Positions 1-8,575 of a stretch of DNA of 42,795 bases are shown one piece after another (within the stretch, counting starts at the first letter, position 1; each line of letters starts with the position of its first letter). This stretch comes from Lentisphaeria bacterium UBA4640 (GTDB lineage: Bacteria > Verrucomicrobiota > Lentisphaeria > Victivallales > UBA1829), in the NCBI GenBank assembly GCA_002405835.1, contig DHMO01000056.1, forward strand, positions 1 to 42,795, written 5' to 3'. The position numbers were made by a program, and so were the translations under genes. Below the pieces are notes generated by a model that saw only the letters and a list, made by a program, of their open reading frames with translations, searched no databases and was not told where the DNA came from.

Positions 1-53
1 AGATTTTTATGGGATAGCTCTGGAAAAAATTCCAGAAGACAGATGGCGAATGT

Positions 54-812
54 TCATTCTGTGTTGCGGTAACCGGAGAGGACACGCTTCCGGTACAGGG
101 ACGGCAGGATCCCGTGACTGCGGACAAATTGACGGCGAAAATAGCCGAGGTCGTTAAAGCCGCTCGCAAACGCCGCTTCCTTGATGCTCATACCCCGCGC
201 CAAGAGCTCCGATGCGTGCATGATGCGCTTCCCGTTCAGAGCGTCTGTAATTGTCATGCCGCAGCAGCGACGAAACAGCTCGCCCAGGTAATCCGGGTGG
301 TAACCCAGGCGGCGCGCAAGTTCCGATGTATTCAAATTCTCCGGGAAATGCGTTGCAATCAGGTTCCGGCAGGCTTCAACCGGATACGGAACTGCAGAAA
401 CCGGCTCAGGCTTCGCACCGCGCCGGAGCGCTTTGCACAGCAGCGTAAACAGCGCGGAACGGCTTTCCGGATCAGCCCCCGCGGCGACTTCCGCCAGAAG
501 AAGCTCACAATAGGCATTCACCAGCTCCGGATTCCGCGCATGCCCGTTCTTTTCCGGAACCTCTTCCGAAATTGCGCTGAAATGAAACCAATAATAGTTC
601 AGAGTCAGCGGATACGGCTCCGGACAGCGGCGGATTGTTCCCGAATCCAGAAAAAGCCAGTCGCCCGTTTTCAGCTCATAACGGTTCCGGTCCTCCAGCA
701 TCACAAGCCGGCCGCTGCTGATGAAAATCAGCGTGCGCGTACGTGCGACATGCGGGTCGGGGCGCCCGCCTTTGCCGCGCGACACCAGTTTTCCGCCATT
801 CAGGAACTCCAT
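54..812 (-). CDS. AraC-family transcriptional regulator
   Basis: DNA-binding regulator with an N-terminal cupin-like sensor half (LKTGDWLFLDSGT, residues about 46-58) and a C-terminal pair of helix-turn-helix units (NTSELARRLGYHPDYLGELF, then SIKEAAFASGFNDLGYFRRQ), the usual AraC layout. It is divergent from the glycosidase at 927 and probably controls that locus in response to a sugar; the ligand is not evident. I chose the ATG at 812 (252 aa), preceded by GGAG. The frame stays open to a TTG at 884 that has no visible ribosome binding site. The stop is TGA. The family call is firm; the regulatory target is inferred from position only. Confidence 0.9.
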   Translation of the reverse strand: MEFLNGGKLVSRGKGGRPDPHVARTRTLIFISSGRLVMLEDRNRYELKTGDWLFLDSGTIRRCPEPYPLTLNYYWFHFSAISEEVPEKNGHARNPELVNAYCELLLAEVAAGADPESRSALFTLLCKALRRGAKPEPVSAVPYPVEACRNLIATHFPENLNTSELARRLGYHPDYLGELFRRCCGMTITDALNGKRIMHASELLARGMSIKEAAFASGFNDLGYFRRQFVRSHGILPSLYRKRVLSGYRNTE

Positions 813-926
813 AAAATAAATTCTCCATATCCAGGAATTGTCATCTTTCTCTTGTAAAATATCACCTTGCAGAATGTTTTTCAAGTGCTACTTTAAGAAC
901 AGAAACAAAAAACAGAGGATCTTGCA

Positions 927-1976
927 ATGTCATACCCGACCGTCCAATATGAGAAAAACGCGGAACTGTTTGCGGACTATCAGACGCCGTACAAACTCAA
1001 CCGCCCAGTCCTTGCGCCTTCCGGCACGCCCGGGGATTTCGATGCACTCGGAGTCGACAACATGCGCATTTTCCGTCACAAGGGACGGTTCTATGCAACT
1101 TACATCGGATTCGACGGAGTCGGTTATCAGACCGCGCTTGCCGTTTCCGACGACCTGCTCAACTGGCAGAAGCTCGGCGTCATCTTCCCGCGCGGTTCCG
1201 CAAATGCATGGGACCGCGTCGGACGCGCCGTCTCCTGCTGGCTTCACGACATTGATCTCTACGGAAACCGGGAACTTATCAGCAAAGACGGTAAATACTG
1301 GATGTTCTATCACGCTTATCCGGACAAGGGGTATGAAGGCGGCGCCGCGGCAAACGGACTCGCATGGACCGAAGACGACTCCTTTCACAACTGGCATTTT
1401 CTCGACAAGCCCGTTTTTGAAAAAGCGACTGAAGGAGAATGGGACGGCGGCGGACTCTACAGCGTCTGGGTCATTCCGTTTGAGAATTCCTGGCGCATGT
1501 ACTACAACGGCAAAAACAATCTCCACTGGCCTTGGAAGGAACAGAGCGGACTCGCCCTCCCCGAAGACGGCACACTCACCCGCTGGCGGCGGTATGAACA
1601 CAATCCCGTGCATCCCGTCTCCGAAAGCGGATGGGACAGCGTCTTTGCCTGCGGACAGCATGTTCTGCGGGACAGCCGCAACAACCGCTGGGTTCTCTTC
1701 TTCTGCGGTTTCGACGGATCGCATGCGCAGGAAGGAGTTTCCATCAGCGACGACGGCATTCACTGGCGGCGCTCGCCCGAACCGCTCATCCGCAACGGTG
1801 CGCCGGGCACCCTTGACAGCACGCATGCACACAAGCCGTGCGTCATCTACCACAACGGCGCGCTCTATCACTTCTACTGTGCAGTCCGCCCGACTGAAAC
1901 CGAAGAGGAACGCCACAGGTTCGGAAAGGAATTCCGATGCCTTACCGTCGCACGATCAACACCATTTGAATCATAA
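927..1976 (+). CDS. Beta-propeller glycosidase (GH43/GH32/GH130-like fold), cytoplasmic
   Basis: The 349-aa protein has the repeated short beta-blade pattern of five-bladed propeller glycosidases: FRHKGRFYATYIGFDG, then SKDGKYWMFYHAYPDKG, SWRMYYNGKNN, NRWVLFFCGFDGSH and ALYHFYCAVRPTE, each followed by phrases such as AVSDDLLNWQKLG and SISDDGIHWRRS. Acidic residues at blade starts (for example VDNMR near residue 48 and EGEWDGGGLYSVW near 170) are candidates for the catalytic pair, but I cannot assign a GH family. No signal peptide is seen, so it may act on imported oligosaccharides. AGAGGATCTTGCA precedes the ATG. It is the first gene of carbohydrate locus 1, divergent from the AraC regulator. 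Confidence 0.75.
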   Translation: MSYPTVQYEKNAELFADYQTPYKLNRPVLAPSGTPGDFDALGVDNMRIFRHKGRFYATYIGFDGVGYQTALAVSDDLLNWQKLGVIFPRGSANAWDRVGRAVSCWLHDIDLYGNRELISKDGKYWMFYHAYPDKGYEGGAAANGLAWTEDDSFHNWHFLDKPVFEKATEGEWDGGGLYSVWVIPFENSWRMYYNGKNNLHWPWKEQSGLALPEDGTLTRWRRYEHNPVHPVSESGWDSVFACGQHVLRDSRNNRWVLFFCGFDGSHAQEGVSISDDGIHWRRSPEPLIRNGAPGTLDSTHAHKPCVIYHNGALYHFYCAVRPTETEEERHRFGKEFRCLTVARSTPFES

Positions 1977-2002
1977 CCAAGCAGAAAGGACCGAATTAAA
2001 AT

Positions 2003-2185
2003 ATGAAATATGGAATGTGAGATATGAAATACAAAACGAGTATTTCTTATTTCAGGAATCGCAGCAAACTAAAAAAACGGAAGACAGACAGCATCATGAA
2101 ACACAAATCAACAGAAAAGGCAGGCAGCACCATGAAAACTTATCCGGACGGAAAAACATTTCATCTTTCCCATTTCACATTTCAT
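2003..2185. repeat. 28-nt imperfect inverted repeat around the pseudopilin start
   Basis: The left arm 2003-2030 begins ATGAAATATGGAATG. The right arm 2158-2185 ends CATTTCACATTTCAT and is its reverse complement at 23 of 28 positions. The arms are 127 nt apart. The right arm is translated as part of the pseudopilin leader (FHLSHFTFHAF). The motif resembles the purine-rich start of the other pseudopilin gene (15640-15666, minus strand). Confidence 0.7.
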
Positions 2186-2923
2186 GCGTTCAAGAGGAAA
2201 TTCAACAGATTTACCCTTATAGAGCTCCTCGTGGTAATTGCCATCATCGCAATCCTCGCCGGCATGCTGCTTCCGGCACTCAATTCGGCGCGGGAAAAGG
2301 CAAAAGAAATCTCCTGCACGGGGAACCTGCGGCAGATCGGAATGGCTTCGCTCAGCTACACTTCCGACAATCAGGACTATCTGCCGCCGATCAACAACTC
2401 CAACCACGGCACACGCAGAATCACCGTTTTTCTCGCAAGCTACGCGGGAACAAAAACCTACACCGACAGACAGAGCGGACTCTGGTTCTGTCCCTCGCAT
2501 GAACAGGTTGCCCCGGCGGCGGAAACGGAAGGAAAATATTACAATTCCTATATGCCGATCACAATCGGCGACAATGCCGCGCTGGGATACAGCTGGTACG
2601 GCTCCGGAACGACCGATCCGGGATATATCATTTTCCGGACCGCAAAAATCGCAACACTGAAGCCGAACATATACCTGCTGACCAGCTATCAGCCTAAACT
2701 TCAGGATACAGATATTCTCACGCCGGACCCGATCAATATCCGCGATATCAACCAGAGAGGCATTGAGACGGAACTCAAAACCATTTTCGTTCATCAGAAC
2801 CGCGCTTCTTTTTTCAAAGTGAACGGCTCCGTTGTCTCCAAGAAAGTCCGTTCCGTCGGATTCTGGAAAGGACACAAGGACAGCAATTACATTGACGGTC
2901 ACTGGACCGCGGAGCTCGACTGA
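2024..2923 (+). CDS. Type II secretion/type IV pilin-like pseudopilin (prepilin N-terminal motif, H-X9-NG tail)
   Basis: It carries the prepilin N-terminal helix RFTLIELLVVIAIIAILAGM followed by LLPALNSAREKAKEISC and NLRQIG, as in the many pseudopilins of Lentisphaerota and Planctomycetota. Near the C-terminus, HQNRASFFKVNG fits the processing-associated H-X9-DG domain except that D is replaced by N. The residue before FTLIE is Arg, not the Gly that prepilin peptidase normally needs. Three in-frame ATGs (2024, 2096, 2132) precede the helix. None has a strong Shine-Dalgarno sequence, and the leader overlaps an inverted repeat (2003-2030 with 2158-2185), so the start is uncertain. It lies between two glycosidase genes and probably acts at the envelope; its exact role is unknown. 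Confidence 0.85.
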   Translation: MKYKTSISYFRNRSKLKKRKTDSIMKHKSTEKAGSTMKTYPDGKTFHLSHFTFHAFKRKFNRFTLIELLVVIAIIAILAGMLLPALNSAREKAKEISCTGNLRQIGMASLSYTSDNQDYLPPINNSNHGTRRITVFLASYAGTKTYTDRQSGLWFCPSHEQVAPAAETEGKYYNSYMPITIGDNAALGYSWYGSGTTDPGYIIFRTAKIATLKPNIYLLTSYQPKLQDTDILTPDPINIRDINQRGIETELKTIFVHQNRASFFKVNGSVVSKKVRSVGFWKGHKDSNYIDGHWTAELD

Positions 2924-2946
2924 AAACACAACCGGAGGATCAGCAC

Positions 2947-5877
2947 ATGAACAAAACCGCCTTTTTATTTTTCCTGCCGCTCGCTTTGGCGGCAAACCCT
3001 GTGTTCAATCCGTCGTTTGAACTCGGAACGGACGGTTTCGCGCTCGAAAAAGAACTGCGGCCGGATACGAATCCGCAAATGAAATTTCTTCCGCTCAAAA
3101 CGGCGGAAGGCGCACCAGGAGCGGGGAAAAATTCTCTTAAAATCGAAAATCCGTATTCGGAATTCTTCGTCGTTTACTCCAAAGAATTCAAGCTCAAGCC
3201 GGCAACCGAATACAGACTCTCCGCAAAAGTCCGCGCAAGCATGAAAGGGGAAAAACTCAATTTCCGTCTTCTCAAAGCGTATGACCAGTGGCTCGCCTAC
3301 ACAAAAGCCGCGGACATGACCACGGAATGGAGCAATTTCGAGTACGTTTTTTCAACCGATGATTTCAAGGAGGAATCCTGGCTCCATATCCAGATCTTCC
3401 CGGTCAACCGCGAAGATGCCAAGCCCGGAGATTTTTATATCGACGACTTGAAACTCGAAGAGACCGGAAAGACGGAAACGTTTTCCGTTGACGCCATCGC
3501 CGCGCCGGACAAAAATCTCTATCTGAACGGCGAAACGGCGGAAATCAATCTGAAAATCACCAATCCCGGCGCAGAAACCTTCACGGAAAACGCAGCCGTG
3601 AATGTGACGGATGATTATTCCGGCAAACTGCTGTTTTCCGAACAGTTCAATCTCCGTCTCGCTCCGGGCGAGACGAAAATCATTCCGCTGAAACCGCGGA
3701 AACTCGAACGCTCCGGAGGATACCTCATCTCGGTCAAGGGGAAAAATCTGCGGACGCACGACAGCTTTTTCTCTGTCTTCGGGAAGTACGAAGCAAAGCC
3801 GATTGACATCACAAAGGATTTTGCCGTTGCATTCAACGGCGGACTCGAATACCGGATGCCGCCGAACTCACGCAAACTCTCGTACCGCGTCTACAACGAG
3901 CCGCTCGAAAAACGGTTTGAAATCTACGCGGCGGCCGGATGCCGCATTCTGCGCGACCACGACGGCGGCCAGCGCGGCGTCAACTGGAACGCGGTTGAAG
4001 AGAAACGCGGCGTGTTTGATTTCTCGCACCTCGACCGCCAGCTTGCGATCTATGATGCAAACAACATCACACTCTTTCCGGTAATCGGATGCGGATTCAT
4101 CGAAAACCGTCCCGACCGCGAACAGCGCTGGCCGAAATGGGTGGTTCCGCTCAGCGAACGCGTCAAAAACAACCCGCCGAACTGCATGGCCGGCGTGCGC
4201 GGAAAAGTTCTGCTTCCGCCGCGTGATCTCTACCGCAATTACATCTATCAGACTGTGAAGCACATCAAAGGACGCGTTCCGGTGTATGAAGTCACGAATG
4301 AACCGAATCTCTATCTTGCGCCGGAAGCATACATCGCCTATCTGAAGGAGGCGAATACGGCAATCCGCAAAGCCGATCCGGCGGCGAAAATCTCCGGATT
4401 CTGCCTGAGCAGCGATTTCAGCGCGTCTGCAACTCCGTGGATGGATCAGTGCGTCAAGCTCGGCGGACTCAACTACGTCGATGCGGTCGGGTTTCATCCC
4501 TACGGAGGACGCCAGCTCGGGGCGCTGTATCCGGCGGACAAATACATTGCGAATCTGCGCGCCGATATGAAGCGCTACGGCAAGCCGGATTTTCCACTCT
4601 GGAACACGGAATTGTACTATCTGATTGACCAGCATGTCAAACACAACTCCTACGAAGAAGGGTTGGTCCGTCCGCATCATATCGCAACACGTTTTCTCAT
4701 TGACCTCGGTGAGGGAGTGGTGCAGTCGATCTCCGTCCATGAAAACCAGCTCTGGAAACGGCTCCTGACGCCAAATAACCGCGGAATTTCCAACTACCAT
4801 GAACTTGTGCCGTCCGAAAACATGGTTGCTTACAATGCTCTGGCGCGTCTGTTCGAGGCGGCGAAACCTGTGAAGAAAATCCGCCTTGACAACGGTGTCA
4901 TCTGCTACGTTTACCGCAAAGAGGGAAAACTCATTGCGGCGGTCTGGCAGTACCGGAAGAAAAAAGGCGTGCATGCCGATCTCTCCGCATTCGAAGTGAT
5001 GGATCTCTTTGCGAATCCGGAAACGGCGGAGGAAAAAGAGCTCGGCGAAGCGCCGTTTTACCTGCGGCCCGGCAAACTTTCCGACTCGGAATTCCTCGTG
5101 AGACTGGAAAAACTGCCGATCCGTCTGGAACAATCGGTTTCTGCAGGAGAAATCGCACGCAGAATCGGCGATTCGCTCTTCATCATGCTCCACAACGATT
5201 CCGATATCGTGCAGAGCGGAACCGCAGGCATTACGGGCGGAGGTCTGACTGCGCTCAAACCGCTGAAGTTCTCTCTTGCTCCGAAAGCGAAGCAGTCATT
5301 TGAAATTCCGGTCAAGGAGATTGCGCCGAATGGAAAGCAACTGGAACTGATGCTGCATGTCAATAAAAATCTCTTCCGCATTCCGCTTCAGCTCGCGGTG
5401 AATGAAATTGTCCCGCACAATTTCAAAATGGAAAACGCAGAAGGAAAAATTGAATTCGGAAACGGAAAAATCAAGGTTCAGATGAACGTTAAAGACAGCA
5501 CCGCGGACGGAGCTTCCGGAAAGCGCAACCCGTGGGAAAACGACTGCGTGGAGCTGTTCTTCGACCTCGCGCCGGAAATTCTTCCGCAGACTCACGCTCA
5601 GGCATACACACCGCAGACCTTCCGGCTGTTCATCACTCCGCGCGGAACGGAAAAACTTCACGTCATGGGCTCAGTCAAGCCGGAGGAGTGCAAGCTCGAT
5701 GTGAAGCAGAGCGCAGAGGGCTATTCCTTCGTGCTCGAAATCCGCGCAGCAACCGGAAAGATGCTCGGATTCGACGTAAAAATTGATGACGCTGGAAACG
5801 GGAAAATCCGCGAAACCACACTCGGAAAAGGCAAAGAGCTTTACCGCAACCGCTGTAACTTCAGCATTGTAAAATAA
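2947..5877 (+). CDS. Secreted clan GH-A (GH39/GH5-like) glycoside hydrolase with N- and C-terminal carbohydrate-binding-type domains
   Basis: A 976-aa exported enzyme. Residues 1-16 form a signal peptide. Residues about 17-175 are a CBM4/9-like jelly roll (NPVFNPSFELGTDGF; DFYIDDLKLEE). Residues about 180-290 look like a beta-sandwich linker. Residues about 300-650 form a TIM-barrel hydrolase with acid/base Glu452 in EVTNEPN and nucleophile Glu555 in LWNTELYY, the spacing expected of clan GH-A. The C-terminus (about 840-970) resembles a CBM9-type domain (NPWENDCVELFFDLAPE). The substrate is unknown. The ATG follows GGAGG in ACCGGAGGATCAGCAC, 23 nt after the pseudopilin stop, so the genes are probably co-transcribed. 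Confidence 0.85.
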   Translation: MNKTAFLFFLPLALAANPVFNPSFELGTDGFALEKELRPDTNPQMKFLPLKTAEGAPGAGKNSLKIENPYSEFFVVYSKEFKLKPATEYRLSAKVRASMKGEKLNFRLLKAYDQWLAYTKAADMTTEWSNFEYVFSTDDFKEESWLHIQIFPVNREDAKPGDFYIDDLKLEETGKTETFSVDAIAAPDKNLYLNGETAEINLKITNPGAETFTENAAVNVTDDYSGKLLFSEQFNLRLAPGETKIIPLKPRKLERSGGYLISVKGKNLRTHDSFFSVFGKYEAKPIDITKDFAVAFNGGLEYRMPPNSRKLSYRVYNEPLEKRFEIYAAAGCRILRDHDGGQRGVNWNAVEEKRGVFDFSHLDRQLAIYDANNITLFPVIGCGFIENRPDREQRWPKWVVPLSERVKNNPPNCMAGVRGKVLLPPRDLYRNYIYQTVKHIKGRVPVYEVTNEPNLYLAPEAYIAYLKEANTAIRKADPAAKISGFCLSSDFSASATPWMDQCVKLGGLNYVDAVGFHPYGGRQLGALYPADKYIANLRADMKRYGKPDFPLWNTELYYLIDQHVKHNSYEEGLVRPHHIATRFLIDLGEGVVQSISVHENQLWKRLLTPNNRGISNYHELVPSENMVAYNALARLFEAAKPVKKIRLDNGVICYVYRKEGKLIAAVWQYRKKKGVHADLSAFEVMDLFANPETAEEKELGEAPFYLRPGKLSDSEFLVRLEKLPIRLEQSVSAGEIARRIGDSLFIMLHNDSDIVQSGTAGITGGGLTALKPLKFSLAPKAKQSFEIPVKEIAPNGKQLELMLHVNKNLFRIPLQLAVNEIVPHNFKMENAEGKIEFGNGKIKVQMNVKDSTADGASGKRNPWENDCVELFFDLAPEILPQTHAQAYTPQTFRLFITPRGTEKLHVMGSVKPEECKLDVKQSAEGYSFVLEIRAATGKMLGFDVKIDDAGNGKIRETTLGKGKELYRNRCNFSIVK

Positions 5878-5888
5878 GGAATGAAAAC

Positions 5889-6431
5889 ATGAAACATCTT
5901 CTCGCACTCGCGGCATTCGCCGCAGCCGCAACGGTCTCCGCCGTTGACCTCAACACAAACCTGCTCGCAAACGGAAATTTCGAGTCGGGAAACGAATTCA
6001 TCAATTACAAAACGGGACGGATGAACGGACTGTCCGTCGTCCCATCGCCCGATTTCTTCAGCGGGGAAAAGAGTCTGAAGATCGTCAAGGAGGCAAACGC
6101 CTGGATTGCAATTCAGGCAAGAAAACCGCTTCCGGTCATCCCCGGCAAAACGATTGAACTCAAATTCTGGATGAAATCCGCAAACGGCAACGTTCCCGGA
6201 AGCGCAACCGTTGATTTCTATCAGCCGAACCAGAACAAGCATCTCTACAAGACGTTCAATTTCCAAATTGAACCGGAGTGGAAAGAGTTTTCGTTTGAAT
6301 ACGCCGTTCCCGGCGATACAGAAGCATACACCGGACTCAAAGCGGGAACCTGCCGCCTGAGAATCGGACTCAAGAACTCTCCGGACGCGGCGGAAGCGTA
6401 TCTGGATGAAGTTGAATTCAAGCTCAAATAA
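5889..6431 (+). CDS. Small secreted carbohydrate-binding-type (CBM4/9-like) protein
   Basis: A 180-aa protein with a signal peptide (LLALAAFAAAATVSA, cleavage near residue 18) and a single jelly-roll domain: NLLANGNFESGNEF, then PDFFSGEKSLKI, GKTIELKFWMKSANG and EAYLDEVEFKLK. This is the standard layout of a stand-alone CBM4/9-like module with no catalytic domain. It may bind the polysaccharide processed by the adjacent 976-aa hydrolase, whose stop lies 11 nt upstream. AAGGAATG precedes the ATG. It is the last gene of locus 1, followed by a strong terminator. Confidence 0.8.
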   Translation: MKHLLALAAFAAAATVSAVDLNTNLLANGNFESGNEFINYKTGRMNGLSVVPSPDFFSGEKSLKIVKEANAWIAIQARKPLPVIPGKTIELKFWMKSANGNVPGSATVDFYQPNQNKHLYKTFNFQIEPEWKEFSFEYAVPGDTEAYTGLKAGTCRLRIGLKNSPDAAEAYLDEVEFKLK

Positions 6432-6451
6432 CCGAAACGGATTGATTTCAG

Positions 6452-6494
6452 GCGGGCTCCGGAACCGTGTGGATTCCGGAGCCCGCAAGTTTTT
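6452..6494 (+). terminator. Rho-independent terminator closing carbohydrate locus 1
   Basis: A 13-bp perfect stem (GCGGGCTCCGGAA, 6452-6464, with TTCCGGAGCCCGC, 6474-6486) and 9-nt loop, followed by AAGTTTTT. It lies 20 nt after the stop of the small binding protein and insulates the locus from pstS. Confidence 0.92.
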
Positions 6495-6511
6495 CAAGAA
6501 TTAATCCGATG

Positions 6512-6529
6512 CTAACAATCCTCTAACAA
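6512..6529 (+). promoter_or_regulatory. Candidate Pho-box-like direct repeat upstream of pstS
   Basis: CTAACAA occurs twice with an 11-nt period (6512-6518 and 6523-6529), and TAACAA recurs at 6549. PhoB/PhoP-type response regulators bind short direct repeats with an 11-nt period, and the site sits 45 nt before pstS. The sequence differs from the E. coli CTGTCAT box, so this is a suggestion. Confidence 0.35.
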
Positions 6530-6573
6530 ACAGGGGTTATCTTATCGGTAACAACCCTGAAAAGGAGGATTTT

Positions 6574-7590
6574 ATGAAACGTCTCTTGAAAAGAACCGCT
6601 CTCCTCGCAGCCGTCCTGCTCGGATGCGCCGCAGCAAACGCAGAAACCATCAATGGAGCCGGCGCCAGCTTCCCCGCTCCGGTCTATGCGGCATGGACCT
6701 ACTCCTACAACAAAGTCAACGAAGCCAAAGACCAGTTCAACTACCAGTCCATCGGATCCGGAGCGGGCGTCTCCCAGCTCAAGTCCGGAACCATTGATTT
6801 CGCGGGTTCCGACGACCCGGTCAAGGAGAAAGACCTCAAGCAGTACAATCTGCTCCAGTTCCCCATGCTCGTGGGCGGAATTGTGCCGGTCGTCAACATC
6901 CCCGGAATCAAAAGCGATGAACTGAAGCTCGACGGAGCCACTCTTGCGGCGATCTTCCTCGGCGACATCAGGAAGTGGAACGATCCCGCGATTGCGAGCC
7001 AGAACCCCGGACTCAAACTTCCGAACCAGCGCATCACCGTGGTCCGCCGCTCCGACGGCTCCGGAACCACCTGGATCTTCACCAACTATCTTTGCAAAGT
7101 CTCCGAGAAGTGGGCGAAGGGTCCGGGCAACGCAAAAGACGTCAAGTGGTTCCGCGGAACCCTCGGCGCAAAGGGCAATCCGGGCATTGCGAACAACGTC
7201 AGCAAGACCCGCGGCTCCATCGGATATGTTGAATACGCCTACGCCAAAGAAGCAAAACTTGCGACAGTTCAGCTGAAGAACGCCGACGGCAACTACGTCA
7301 GCCCCACCTCCGCAACCTTTGCGGCCGCAACCACGAACGCCGACTGGAAAGGCGCAAAAAACTTCCGCGTCGAACTCAACAATCAGAAGGGCGCCGACGC
7401 ATGGCCGATCACCGGCGTCACCTACATCGTCCTCAAGAAAGACCTGAACAAGACCACGGCTGAAAAGCTCTTCGGCTACTTCAACTGGTGCTACAGCGAC
7501 GGACGCAAACAGGCTTCCGACATGCACTACGTCCCGATGCCGGAAGACGTCGTCAAACTCGTTCAGGAAAGCTGGAAAGCAGTCAAGTGA
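6574..7590 (+). CDS. pstS: Phosphate ABC transporter, periplasmic phosphate-binding protein
   Basis: A 338-aa PstS. It has a signal peptide (LAAVLLGCAAANAE, cleavage near residue 24) and then the family signature INGAGASFPAPVYAAW. Phosphate-contact segments follow: SIGSGAGVSQLKSGTIDFAGSD and RRSDGSGTTWIFTNYL. The protein captures phosphate in the periplasm and delivers it to PstCA. The start is supported by AAAAGGAGGATTTTATG. It is the first gene of pstSCAB-phoU. Length is normal for the family. Confidence 0.97.
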   Translation: MKRLLKRTALLAAVLLGCAAANAETINGAGASFPAPVYAAWTYSYNKVNEAKDQFNYQSIGSGAGVSQLKSGTIDFAGSDDPVKEKDLKQYNLLQFPMLVGGIVPVVNIPGIKSDELKLDGATLAAIFLGDIRKWNDPAIASQNPGLKLPNQRITVVRRSDGSGTTWIFTNYLCKVSEKWAKGPGNAKDVKWFRGTLGAKGNPGIANNVSKTRGSIGYVEYAYAKEAKLATVQLKNADGNYVSPTSATFAAATTNADWKGAKNFRVELNNQKGADAWPITGVTYIVLKKDLNKTTAEKLFGYFNWCYSDGRKQASDMHYVPMPEDVVKLVQESWKAVK

Positions 7591-7597
7591 GGCACGC

Positions 7598-8575
7598 ATG
7601 AACTTGACGACCGTAAAAACGAAAAACGGTCCGTTTCTCCCGAAAACGGCGGGGGGGGCTTCCCTCCCCGACCGGATTTTCCGTATCGCGGCGATCGCGG
7701 CGGCGGGACTCGCGATCCTGCTGACGCTCGCGTTCTTTATTCAGCTGGCGTGGCACTCCGTGCCGGCATTCCGGGAATTCGGACTCCGCTTCTTCGTTTC
7801 CACCGAATGGGATTCGGCGGAAATGAAGTTCGGCGCGGCATGCGCAATCTACGGAACGCTGATCACAACCGTCATCGCTCTGCTGATCGCCGTCCCGACC
7901 GCGTTTCTCACTGCACTCTTTCTCGTGGAAATCGCTCCGCCCGCAGTCTCGCGCGTCTTCGGATGTGCGCTCGATCTGCTCGCCGCAATCCCCAGCGTCA
8001 TCTACGGCATGTGGGGACTCTTCGTCTTCGTGCCGTTCATGCAGAATTATGTTCAGCCGTTCCTGACCGATACGCTGCACCTCGGAGTCATTCCGCTGTT
8101 TGACGGTCCCATGACCGGATTCGGATTCCTGACTGCAGGCATCGTGCTGGCGCTCATGTCGCTGCCGTTCATGTCCGCCATCATGCGCGACGTCTTCCGC
8201 ATGGTTCCCCCCGTTGTCAAGGAATCCGCTTACGGAATCGGCGCAACCACCTGGGAAGTTGCAAAAGACGTCACCATGCGCTACGGAATGCAGGGACTGC
8301 TCGGTGCAGTCTTCCTCGGACTCGGCCGCGCAGTCGGCGAAACCATGGCGGTGCTCTTTATCATCGGCAACAGCGAAACAATCTCCGCATCGCTCTACGA
8401 ATCGGGCGCGACAATCGCCTCGGTTCTCGCCAACAAATTCGCGGAGGCGGAAGGACTCGCCAAGAGTTCGCTCTTCGCGCTCGGGCTCATCCTGCTCTGC
8501 ATCACTTTCACCATTCAGATTTTCGCCCAGATCTGGCTCAACAAAGTCCGCAAAAACGCAGGAGGCGGATTATGA
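7598..8575 (+). CDS. pstC: Phosphate ABC transporter permease PstC
   Basis: A 325-aa inner-membrane permease with six predicted transmembrane segments, starting with RIAAIAAAGLAILLTLAFFI. The binding-protein-dependent transport signature around YGIGATTWEVAKDV and GLGRAVGETMAVLFIIG is the EAA-type loop that docks PstB. The gene starts 7 nt after pstS (GAGG upstream) and its TGA overlaps the pstA ATG. A run of eight G (7651-7658, codons 18-21) lies in the non-conserved N-terminal part and could be prone to slippage. Confidence 0.96.
   Translation: MNLTTVKTKNGPFLPKTAGGASLPDRIFRIAAIAAAGLAILLTLAFFIQLAWHSVPAFREFGLRFFVSTEWDSAEMKFGAACAIYGTLITTVIALLIAVPTAFLTALFLVEIAPPAVSRVFGCALDLLAAIPSVIYGMWGLFVFVPFMQNYVQPFLTDTLHLGVIPLFDGPMTGFGFLTAGIVLALMSLPFMSAIMRDVFRMVPPVVKESAYGIGATTWEVAKDVTMRYGMQGLLGAVFLGLGRAVGETMAVLFIIGNSETISASLYESGATIASVLANKFAEAEGLAKSSLFALGLILLCITFTIQIFAQIWLNKVRKNAGGGL

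Noticed and set aside
20..35. Short hairpin CTGGAA/TTCCAG past the end of the first AraC gene
   Set aside because: The stem is only 6 bp and no U-run follows on the minus strand, so I do not call it a terminator.
838..2502. Long plus-strand open frame across the glycosidase and pseudopilin genes
   Set aside because: It overlaps two well-supported genes in another frame and its protein is a low-complexity Ser/Thr/Arg-rich shadow with no family features.
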